A program made the translations under genes and the position numbers. Positions 1 through 6,002 of a stretch of DNA of 12,795 nt are shown here, piece by piece. The number at the start of each line of letters is the position of its first letter. Within the stretch, counting starts at the first letter, position 1. The DNA is taken from assembly GCA_964649415.1 (NCBI GenBank), contig CAZYSK010000129.1:1-12795 (forward strand), read 5' to 3'. Origin of the DNA: CAZYSK01 sp964649415. Its GTDB lineage: Bacteria; Chloroflexota; Anaerolineae; B4-G1. The notes below the pieces were generated by a model. That model ran no database searches. It was not told where the DNA came from and worked only from the letters and a program-made list of their open reading frames with translations.

Positions 1-50
1 CTAACCCAAGTTGGCCTCCAGTCCAGTTCCTACCCCACAAATCTGCGTAG

Positions 51-230
51 AACCGGTTTTTTCGCGAAATCGGACTTCCATCACAGGTAAGAATAGCTCT
101 CCTATATGACACTGCCGGCGTGGATAAGAGCGAAGTCGAATTCTTTGAAACCGTTTGCAGGAATAACGGCTACAGTGCAAGTATCTTCTATTCCTACAAC
201 GAAGCCGCAGAATGGCTGGAGAGCGAGTAG
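51..230 (+). pseudogene. C-terminal remnant of a STAS-like small protein
   Basis: The frame ending at the TAG at 228-230 is open back to a TAG at 48-50. It has no ATG start, but reads like a genuine protein C-terminus: a beta strand (VRIALLYD), a helix (EVEFFETVCRNNGY), a strand (SASIFYSY) and a final helix ending in EAAEWLES. This strand-helix-strand-helix end with a closing 'eA..WL' is typical of small bacterial STAS/SpoIIAA-fold proteins of about 120-140 residues; only about 59 are present. No upstream part of the domain is found in the other two frames of 1-50. It is either the 3' end of a gene entering from outside with a frameshift or stop near 48, or a decayed fragment. The family call rests on pattern only and is tentative. 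Confidence 0.38.
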
Positions 231-306
231 GAAGGACTCCTGATTTCACGGCGAGGTTCTGTGTGGTAGACTATGTGTCTCGGTAGCGGAGTCGCTTAAC
301 CAACCA

Positions 307-372
307 GTGGAGCGGACGGCTGTCACCTTCACCGAGGAAGACTGGGCACAGTGGGCTGAACCCCACCGCTAG
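307..372 (+). pseudogene. Short coding-like stretch closed by in-frame TAG
   Basis: From a GTG at 307 the frame reads VERTAVTFTEEDWAQWAEPHR and stops at TAG 370-372. The same frame then continues as RAQEVIAAWEIVM into the SUMF1-like gene whose first possible start is GTG 385. The peptide on both sides of the stop is amphipathic and helix-like, so this may be the original N-terminal region of that protein, cut off by a point mutation. The string FTEEDW also occurs in the second SUMF1-like protein (residues 70-75). The frame is open back to a TGA at 241-243 without an ATG. No ribosome binding site is evident at 307. Confidence 0.3.
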
Positions 373-384
373 CGCGCGCAAGAG

Positions 385-1368
385 GTGATTGCGGCATGGG
401 AAATCGTTATGACGACCAGTGACTTGATTGGAGTACCAGATGACATCGAAGGGCACTCTGCTCAGGAATTCGAGTTCGAGGTAGTGACCGTCAATGGCCT
501 TGGGGAAATAACTGAGCGTCAAACACACACGGCCAAGCAGTTCATCGAGAACCTAGATGGCGGTGTGTCTCTCGGAATGGTTGTGATTCCTGGGGGTACG
601 TTCCTGATGGGATCTCGAGCTGGCTATGGATATGAGGACGAACGTCCTCAGCACAGCGTCAGAGTCTCGTCCTTCCTCATGGGCAAATACCCTGTCACGC
701 AGGAACAGTGGGAAGGGGTGATGGAGTGGATTCCTCCCTGTCGTTGCAGGGGAGTAAGACGGCCTGTGGATAGAGTCTCTTGGTACGATGCCAGGGAATT
801 CTGCGAGCGGCTGTCGGAGAGGACGGGACGTGTGTATCGTTTGCCTAGCGAGGCAGAGTGGGAATACGCATGCCGAGCTCGGACCACGACACCTTTTTAC
901 TTCGGGGAGACGATAACGACCGATTTGGCAAACTATGTTGGGGAACACATCTATCGTTCAGAACCAAAAGGCATCTATCGTCACGAGACAACAGAGGTGG
1001 GGAGTTTCCCACCCAATGCGTTTGGGCTCTACGACATGCACGGCAATGTCTGGGAGTGGTGTGCTGATGCGTGGCATGACAATTATGTAGGTGCGCCTGC
1101 CGATGGCAGCGTTTGGGAGAGCAGATCTGATTCACAGCGCGTTCTGCGCGGGGGCTGTTGGCACGATCCACCGGGTCTATGTCGCAGTGCTGCTCGCCTA
1201 ACGCATGTACCACACGAAGGAGAAGACTTCTTTGGCTTTCGCGTGGCTCTAGCGTCACTTGAGCAAAACACGCAAACGCAATCTGGCACAAATCGTGCGC
1301 GCGCTAATCAGCGCATCCACCCGACCAGGTTAATCGCGCGCCGAATTCGAACCTGGTTTCGCCGTTGA
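385..1368 (+). CDS. FGE-sulfatase/SUMF1-fold protein (non-canonical)
   Basis: A formylglycine-generating-enzyme-fold protein (PF03781 type) of up to 327 residues. Visible landmarks are IPGGTFLMGS (68-77), KYPVTQEQW (101-109), YRLPSEAEWEYACRA (151-165), GLYDMHGNVWEWC (214-226), RGGCW (255-259) and the closing GFRVALA (284-290). In true FGE two cysteines five residues apart bind copper and oxidise the sulfatase cysteine. Here the second is kept (C266) but the first is Asp261, so sulfatase-activating chemistry is unlikely and a binding or structural role is more probable. About 65 residues precede the domain. Residues 291-327 form a basic tail (NQRIHPT, then Arg-rich) outside the fold that appears to be read from a hairpin-rich repeat. 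GTG 385 is the most upstream start after the TAG at 370; ATG 409 is equally possible, and neither has a clear Shine-Dalgarno sequence. The family is certain; function is unknown. Confidence 0.85.
   Translation: MIAAWEIVMTTSDLIGVPDDIEGHSAQEFEFEVVTVNGLGEITERQTHTAKQFIENLDGGVSLGMVVIPGGTFLMGSRAGYGYEDERPQHSVRVSSFLMGKYPVTQEQWEGVMEWIPPCRCRGVRRPVDRVSWYDAREFCERLSERTGRVYRLPSEAEWEYACRARTTTPFYFGETITTDLANYVGEHIYRSEPKGIYRHETTEVGSFPPNAFGLYDMHGNVWEWCADAWHDNYVGAPADGSVWESRSDSQRVLRGGCWHDPPGLCRSAARLTHVPHEGEDFFGFRVALASLEQNTQTQSGTNRARANQRIHPTRLIARRIRTWFRR
1301..1357. repeat. Two adjacent inverted repeats in the 3' end of the SUMF1-like gene
   Basis: GCGCT (1301-1305) and AGCGC (1310-1314) form a 5-bp stem with a 4-base loop. 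ACCAGGTT (1324-1331) and AACCTGGT (1350-1357) form a perfect 8-bp stem around an 18-base GC-rich loop. Both lie in the part of the gene that codes for the basic tail beyond the SUMF1 fold. Two hairpins so close together, at the point where family similarity ends, suggest a small palindromic repeat inserted at the gene end and captured as coding sequence. Copies elsewhere in the genome cannot be seen from here. Confidence 0.45.
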
Positions 1369-1452
1369 GATCACGATATTCAGATAGACACGCTGCAAAG
1401 CCGCCCGGCGGGTGATGCGCGGATCGTTGGGCCGCAGGAGAGTCATGATTGA
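1330..1452 (-). other. Coding-looking minus-strand stretch between the SUMF1 genes, unidentified
   Basis: On the minus strand, 1452 down to a TAA at 1332-1330 reads as MTLLRPNDPRITRRAALQR followed by VYLNIVISTAKPGSNSARD. It has the look of a protein C-terminus. The frame extends further across the second SUMF1 gene, but that part is antisense to a real gene and does not look like protein. I do not recognise the family. The stretch is GC-rich compared with the flanking SUMF1 genes and sits beside the inverted repeats, so it may be part of an inserted fragment. It could equally be chance. Confidence 0.2.
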
Positions 1453-2160
1453 ATGGTCGGTGAGGGAATTGTGTTGAAGCACAATACTATGATTGACCAA
1501 AAGACTGGCAAGGAGATGGTGCGTGTTCCTGCCGGGACGTTTCTCTTTGGCCAGGCAGTGGAAGAGCGTGAGCAATCTGAGTTTTGGATAGACAAGACAC
1601 CTGTTACCAATGCTGAGTACAAACGATTTCTGGACGCTAATCCAGAGCATGCGGTACCTTTTACTGAGGAGGACTGGGGGCGGCCGCACAATTGGGATCG
1701 GAATGATCGCACCTCTCCGATGGGAAGAGACAATCATCCGGTCGTATTGGTGAGCCACGAAGATGCGGTGAGCTATGCGGGGTGGGCCGAAGCACGATTG
1801 CCGACGGAGGAAGAATGGGAAAAGGCAGCTCGCGGCACGGATGGTCGAAGATATCCCTGGGGTAGATGGGCGGCAGGTTTGTGCAATACAGTAGAAGCTG
1901 ACATTCTCGACACAACGCCCGTCGGTCAGTATTCGCCGGATGGGGATAGCCCGTATGGATGTGCCGATATGGGGGGCAATGTGTGGGAGTGGACGTCGAC
2001 AAAGGATGACGTGGGTTGGATAGTGCGAGGCGGGTCGTTCATCAATGATCGGTTCTATGCGCGGTGTGCATTTCGTGAGTGGGGGCTGGAGGACTCTGGG
2101 GTGCGGTTGTATGGGTTTCGGGTGGTCAAGTCGTGCATAGTGATAGGAGAAGCACCGTAG
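1453..2160 (+). CDS. FGE-sulfatase/SUMF1-fold protein, second copy
   Basis: A compact SUMF1-fold protein of 235 residues with VRVPAGTFLFG (23-33), DKTPVTNAEYKRFL (47-60), ARLPTEEEWEKAARG (114-128), the PWG turn (135-137), GCADMGGNVWEW (169-180), RGGSF (192-196) and GFRVV (221-225). At the two FGE copper-cysteine positions it has Asn198 and Ala203, so it cannot be a canonical formylglycine-generating enzyme. It is not a recent duplicate of the neighbour: apart from family motifs the two differ strongly. ATG 1453 lies 12 bases after AGGAG (1436-1440); ATG 1489 is an alternative that would still keep the whole fold. It is followed after 21 bases by a truncated ASCH gene, so the two may be co-transcribed. 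Proteins of this type often bind ligands or serve as modules in signalling or defence proteins; the role here is unknown. Confidence 0.82.
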   Translation: MVGEGIVLKHNTMIDQKTGKEMVRVPAGTFLFGQAVEEREQSEFWIDKTPVTNAEYKRFLDANPEHAVPFTEEDWGRPHNWDRNDRTSPMGRDNHPVVLVSHEDAVSYAGWAEARLPTEEEWEKAARGTDGRRYPWGRWAAGLCNTVEADILDTTPVGQYSPDGDSPYGCADMGGNVWEWTSTKDDVGWIVRGGSFINDRFYARCAFREWGLEDSGVRLYGFRVVKSCIVIGEAP

Positions 2161-2181
2161 TGTGACCGAGGAGATACGAAA

Positions 2182-2373
2182 ATGGATAGACCAAAGAGAA
2201 TACAATTCTGGGGAGAAGACGACAATGATGATAGTCTAGTTGTGGAGATCCTTGAGGGGAAGAAGACCGCGACGGTCTGCAAAGCGGATGAATACTACGA
2301 GCCGGATGGAGAATTCGACGACGGAGGATGGGAAGTAGGCGATCTAGTTGGGTTTACCATTGTAGTGAAGTAG
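2182..2373 (+). pseudogene. Truncated ASCH-domain protein
   Basis: The 63 residues match the N-terminal half of an ASCH domain (a PUA-like RNA- or nucleotide-binding beta barrel): KRIQFWGEDDNDDSLVVEIL, then EGKKTATVCKADEYYEPDGE, then DDGGWEVGDLV. The GKKTA motif after a helix and the GWEVGD turn are characteristic. Family members normally continue for another 60-80 residues with further strands. Here the reading frame leaves the family after GDLV and ends in GFTIVVK and TAG. Translation initiation looks good: GAGGAG at 2168-2173, eight bases before the ATG, and 21 bases after the second SUMF1 gene. The 3' half is replaced by, or deleted up to, the hairpin at 2377. The product is unlikely to fold as a complete barrel, so I treat it as a broken gene, although it may still be expressed. 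Confidence 0.65.
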
Positions 2374-2376
2374 ACC

Positions 2377-2420
2377 CTGGGCGATGGGGGCCAGTGTGTT
2401 TGTGTGCTCCCGTCGCCCAG
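2377..2420 (+). terminator. Strong 15-bp RNA hairpin upstream of the lyase gene
   Basis: CTGGGCGATGGGGGC (2377-2391) pairs along its full length with GCTCCCGTCGCCCAG (2406-2420), with only two G-U wobbles, around a 14-base GT-rich loop. The two G-U pairs mean the structure is better as + strand RNA than as a DNA palindrome. It is not followed by a T-run, so it is not a standard intrinsic terminator. It could be an attenuator, an RNA stabiliser or a repeat remnant. It lies between the truncated ASCH gene and the Shine-Dalgarno of the lyase gene (AAAGGA, 2421-2426), so the stem ends immediately before the ribosome binding site. Confidence 0.5.
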
Positions 2421-2437
2421 AAAGGAATTGCCCCGCC

Positions 2438-3628
2438 ATGGATTTTGACCAGCCAATTGACAGAAGTGAGTATCCCACGCTCAAATGGAAAAAGTCCCTG
2501 TTGATAGAACACTTTGGGAGTGAGGATGTATTAGCGCTTTGGGTTGCCGATATGGACTTTCTGGCACCGTCAGTTGTGATTGACAGCTTGCTCAAGCGTG
2601 CTCAACACGGCGTTTTTGGCTACGAGTACAAGACGGATGGTTATTTCGATGTGCTTATCAATTGGTATGCGAACAGACATCAATGGTCGATTGACCGAAC
2701 GCACATTGAATCCTGCCCCAGTGTATTGAGTGCGATAGCTGTTCTGATAGATCAGCATTCAGAGAGGGGGGATGGCATCATCATTCAGCCACCTGTCTTC
2801 TTTGAGTTTCGCATGGTGATTAGAAGCAATGGCCGGCGGATAGTCAAGAATCCCCTCAGACTAGACAATGGCAGATACCAGATGGATTTCGCAGACCTGG
2901 AGGAGAAGGCAGCGAATCCCAAGAACAAGATGATGATTATCTGCAATCCGCATAATCCAGTTGCCAGGGTATGGACGAGGGAAGAGCTGGCCCGCGCTGG
3001 CGAGATCTGCAGACGGCATAACGTGTTGATCATTTCCGACGAAATCCACGGCGACATCGTCTATGGAAGCAATCGTTACACGCCGTTTATCTCGATTTCG
3101 GATGAATTGGCCCAAGTGTCTTTTGCCTGTCTGTCTCCGGCCAAGACCTTCAACATTGCGGGGATGATAGATGCAATGGCGGTCATTCCCAATGAAGCGT
3201 ATCGTCAACGCTTTCACGATTTTGCACATCGTTTTCAGATAAACAAGACAAATGTGTTCGCCTCGGCGGCCATTGAGGCGGCTTACAGTGAAGGAAGTAG
3301 ATGGTTAGGTGACTTGCTGGTGTACCTGCAATCAAACATCGATTTGTTGAGATCCTATCTCGATGAAAATCTACCCCAGGTCAAATTGGTTGAACCCGAG
3401 GGCACATACCTGGTATGGCTCGATTTTCGAGAGTTAGGCTTGGAGGCGAAAGAACTAGAAAGGTTCTTGGCCCAAAAGGCACGACTGGCTCTCAACCCAG
3501 GTTACTGGTTTGGCAGAGAGGGAGCCGGGTACGCGAGGATGAACATAGCCTGTCCGCAGAGTATGCTACGTGAAGCTATGTCCAGGCTGACAAAGGCAAT
3601 CAATGACTACCAGAGAGAGACGGCCTAA
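2438..3628 (+). CDS. MalY/PatB-family PLP-dependent C-S lyase/aminotransferase
   Basis: A 396-residue fold-type I PLP enzyme of the MalY/PatB branch, whose members cleave the C-S bond of cystathionine or other cysteine S-conjugates to a thiol, pyruvate and ammonia. The N-terminus FDQPIDRSEYPTLKWKK is the branch signature (usual form FD..IDR....S.KWD). LALWVADMDF follows, then NPHNP (170-174, Asn173 contacting the PLP ring), SDEIHGDIVY (Asp201 for the pyridine nitrogen) and SPAKTFNIAG with the Schiff-base Lys236; the C-terminal domain includes ARMNIACP. ATG 2438 is preferred over ATG 2384: it gives the family N-terminus and has AAAGGA 11 bases upstream, whereas 2384 lies inside a hairpin. Two small departures are Ala in place of the usual Gly after NPHNPV, and KWK for KWD. 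The MttB-family gene follows 79 bases downstream. The substrate is not deducible. Confidence 0.9.
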   Translation: MDFDQPIDRSEYPTLKWKKSLLIEHFGSEDVLALWVADMDFLAPSVVIDSLLKRAQHGVFGYEYKTDGYFDVLINWYANRHQWSIDRTHIESCPSVLSAIAVLIDQHSERGDGIIIQPPVFFEFRMVIRSNGRRIVKNPLRLDNGRYQMDFADLEEKAANPKNKMMIICNPHNPVARVWTREELARAGEICRRHNVLIISDEIHGDIVYGSNRYTPFISISDELAQVSFACLSPAKTFNIAGMIDAMAVIPNEAYRQRFHDFAHRFQINKTNVFASAAIEAAYSEGSRWLGDLLVYLQSNIDLLRSYLDENLPQVKLVEPEGTYLVWLDFRELGLEAKELERFLAQKARLALNPGYWFGREGAGYARMNIACPQSMLREAMSRLTKAINDYQRETA

Positions 3629-3707
3629 GCGCTACACCTTATCTACTGATACGCTGGTGGTCTATGTCAAAACGTGGGTAGACTCAACAACAAGGCAATA
3701 GCGGGAT

Positions 3708-5135
3708 ATGGCGTTTAGGAGCCGCTGCATCACCCCCTATCGAATAGTGTCTGATGCGGCCATCCAGAGGATTCATAACGGCACTTTGCAGGTGCTGGAG
3801 GACATCGGTGTTAAGTTTACCGATGGCGAAGCGCTCTGCTTCCTGGCAGAGCATGGGTGCGCCGTCGATTTCGAGAAGCAGCTTGTCAAATTCCCGCCCG
3901 ATCTGGTCGAAAGCTGCCTGGAAAAGTGTCCGCCTGAGTTCACCCTCCACGCCAGGAACTCCCGATTTGATATCACCTTCGATTCCACCAGCGTCCACTT
4001 CTCTGCTTGCAGCGGTATGGCCGTGCTGGATATCCCCTCGATGCAGCGACGCCCGGGGATGTTGAAGGATGCCGAAGAAGCGCTAAGGCTCTGTGATGCC
4101 CTGGACAACATCGCCGGGTCCAATCCGGGCCTGGGAGAGATCGCCGATAGGCCCACCGAAACCAACCTGGAGTGGTTGTACGCGGCGGCCATCCGGAATA
4201 GCGAAAAAGTGACGTCGGTGGCGGTGATGAATGACAGCGAAAAATGGGGCATCAGGATGGCTCAGGCTGCCGGCGAAGACATTATCGTCACCATCAACTC
4301 TGCCTCTCCGCTAGGCTGGACACGTGACCAAATCGAAGGGGCGCGGCTTGCAACAGCGGCAGGGCTGCCGGTTGGCCTGCAATCTATGGCCAGCCCAGGC
4401 GTGACCGCGCCGGCAACATTGGCCGGTACCGCCACAGTTATGAATGCCGAAATCCTGGCCATGGCCGTTTTCGTCGAACTGCTCAGGCCGGGCACGGGTC
4501 TCATGTACAGTTGTTTTACCATTCCGTTGGATATGAGATCCGCCATGCTGGCTTCGGGCAGCGTAGAGCTGGGCATGTTGACCGCCTTGTCCGCACAACT
4601 CAGCAAGTTCTATGGTATGGGCAGTATCGTCTATCTGCCGATGACAGACGCCAAACTGCCCAACCAGCAGGCCGGTTATGAGAAGGCCATGCAGTGGCTA
4701 TTGGCCGGGATGTCGGGGATTAACCTGATTTGGGGAGCCGGCATGGTGGATGGCCACACACTGTGGTCAAACGCCCAACTGGTGATTGATGCCGAGATGT
4801 GCGGGATGGTGGCCCGTTGCCTGGATGGAATCCAGGTCAGCGACGATACCCTGGCGATCGATGTGATGAAAGAGGTGGGGCATTTTCCCGGCAACTACAT
4901 GGCCACCGATCACACCCTCAACTGGTGGCGGGGGGAGCGATACCTCCCGCTGGTTTCCTTACGAGAGCCCTTCGACCGCTGGATAGAGCTGGGACGCAAA
5001 GACATTCTCGTCCAGGCGGATGAAAAAGCGCGGTCGCTTCTGGAGAATCACCGGATCGTTCCGCTTCCCTCGGACGTGGACAAAGAACTTGATGAACTGC
5101 TGAGCGCTGCGGCCAAAGAGAAAGGGATTGCCTGA
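3708..5135 (+). CDS. MttB-family (trimethylamine methyltransferase-like) protein, non-pyrrolysine
   Basis: A 475-residue TIM-barrel protein of the MttB superfamily, close to the usual length of 470-495. MttB proteins move a methyl group from a quaternary or tertiary amine to the cobalt of a corrinoid protein. Recognisable parts are ILEDIGVKF-type N-terminus (VLEDIGVKFTDGEA, 29-42), a Cys-rich stretch near 100, INSASPLGWT (196-205), GLPVGLQSMASPGVTAPATL (219-238), TDAKLPNQQAGYEKA (313-327) and GMVDGHTLWSNAQLVIDAEM (345-364). The frame holds no internal TAG, and the 313-316 region where pyrrolysine enzymes differ reads TDAK. It therefore belongs with the glycine-betaine (MtgB)-like, Pyl-free branch, whose substrates are mostly unknown. 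The start at ATG 3708 has only a weak GCGGGA upstream. No corrinoid protein or corrinoid:folate methyltransferase lies in the window. Confidence 0.9.
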   Translation: MAFRSRCITPYRIVSDAAIQRIHNGTLQVLEDIGVKFTDGEALCFLAEHGCAVDFEKQLVKFPPDLVESCLEKCPPEFTLHARNSRFDITFDSTSVHFSACSGMAVLDIPSMQRRPGMLKDAEEALRLCDALDNIAGSNPGLGEIADRPTETNLEWLYAAAIRNSEKVTSVAVMNDSEKWGIRMAQAAGEDIIVTINSASPLGWTRDQIEGARLATAAGLPVGLQSMASPGVTAPATLAGTATVMNAEILAMAVFVELLRPGTGLMYSCFTIPLDMRSAMLASGSVELGMLTALSAQLSKFYGMGSIVYLPMTDAKLPNQQAGYEKAMQWLLAGMSGINLIWGAGMVDGHTLWSNAQLVIDAEMCGMVARCLDGIQVSDDTLAIDVMKEVGHFPGNYMATDHTLNWWRGERYLPLVSLREPFDRWIELGRKDILVQADEKARSLLENHRIVPLPSDVDKELDELLSAAAKEKGIA

Positions 5136-5164
5136 CCAACTATCGGGAAATACGGAAAGGATGA

Positions 5165-5959
5165 ATGCGCATGGCGAACCAGGTCACCAGTGCCGGAACT
5201 TTGGACCCCGAGTGGAAGATACTCTACAGAGTCGGTGGAGTGGCTGCCCTGATTGCAGGTGTACTCTTCAGAAGGAACATCGCCGCGGAAATCGAGCTGT
5301 TTAGCAAGCATTCCTCCCCTGTCACGGTCAGCGATTGGTTTGCGCTCCTTCAGAGCAATCGGCTCCTTGGGCTCGCTTGCTTGCACGTCTTTGACCTCGT
5401 CAACTATGCGTTTGTGGGCTTGATGTTTCTCGCCCTCTACGCTGTCCTCAGACGAGCCAGTAAGAGTTACATGGCAATCGCTACGACGCTTGCTCTCTTG
5501 GGGATAGCGGTCTACTTTGCCTCGAACACGGCTTTCTCTATGCTTTCCCTCAGCGATCAGTACGCGGCCGCGACAACCGACACGCAGAGGGCCTCGTTGC
5601 TGGCGGCCGGGCAGGCGATGCTGGCGATCAACCGTTTTACCGGTCCCGGCGCTCATCCGGGCGCTGGGGGCTACGTGAGCTTGCTCCTCATTGCCGTGGC
5701 CGGTATGATTACCTCACTTGTCATGCTGCGGAGCGCCGTGTTCAACCGGGCGACCGCCTACGTGGGGATTCTGGCGAGTGGACTTGATTTGGCCTATTGC
5801 ATTGCTTTCGCCTTCGTGCCAGCGCTAGATAGCGACCTGTTGGCTGTCTGTTTCATACCCGCCGCCGGGCTGTTGCTGATGATATGGCATGTCATGGTTG
5901 GCTGGAGGCTCTACCGGCTGGGGCGTCTCGCAGGAAAGGCACTTCCCAAACTGTCGTGA
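5165..5959 (+). CDS. DUF4386-like six-helix membrane protein
   Basis: Up to 264 residues with six predicted membrane helices near 22-36, 75-96, 103-121, 170-189, 197-220 and 224-247. The layout resembles DUF4386 proteins: an N-terminal YRVGGVAALIAGVL helix, a loop before the second helix, a central SLSDQYAAATTDTQRASLLA segment ending in AGQAML, and short basic turns. The function of the family is not known. GGAAAGG at 5154-5160 serves either ATG 5165 (4 bases away) or ATG 5171 (10 bases away, giving MANQVTS); the second spacing is about as good. It starts 29 bases after the MttB-like gene and is probably co-transcribed with it. It ends 43 bases from the convergent adaptor gene, with no clear terminator between them. 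Confidence 0.7.
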   Translation: MRMANQVTSAGTLDPEWKILYRVGGVAALIAGVLFRRNIAAEIELFSKHSSPVTVSDWFALLQSNRLLGLACLHVFDLVNYAFVGLMFLALYAVLRRASKSYMAIATTLALLGIAVYFASNTAFSMLSLSDQYAAATTDTQRASLLAAGQAMLAINRFTGPGAHPGAGGYVSLLLIAVAGMITSLVMLRSAVFNRATAYVGILASGLDLAYCIAFAFVPALDSDLLAVCFIPAAGLLLMIWHVMVGWRLYRLGRLAGKALPKLS

Positions 5960-6002
5960 TCAGAAGCGTTCGAGTGGATGTCGGGCTGAAACGCGGGATC
6001 GC

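Noticed and set aside
1335..1356. tRNA T-arm-like GGTTCGAAT on the minus strand
   Set aside because: The five bases either side of the loop do not pair, and no acceptor, D or anticodon arms are found.
385..2160. Diversity-generating retroelement targets
   Set aside because: SUMF1-fold proteins can be such targets, but there is no reverse transcriptase, no template repeat and no Asn-rich variable C-terminus.
1330..2205. 291-residue minus-strand ORF across the second SUMF1 gene
   Set aside because: Most of it is antisense to a clear SUMF1-fold gene and has an implausible His/Pro/Arg/Ser-rich composition; only its last 40 residues are kept as a question.
385..5135. Ergothioneine-type cluster (FGE-fold protein plus PLP C-S lyase plus betaine enzyme)
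   Set aside because: The SUMF1 proteins lack a DinB domain and iron ligands of EgtB, the lyase is of the MalY rather than EgtE type, and there is no EgtD methyltransferase.
3708..5135. Pyrrolysine-containing trimethylamine methyltransferase
   Set aside because: No in-frame TAG within the gene, and no pyl genes in the window.
5048..5656. 202-residue minus-strand ORF
   Set aside because: It overlaps the end of the MttB-like gene and the DUF4386-like gene antisense and has no recognisable features.
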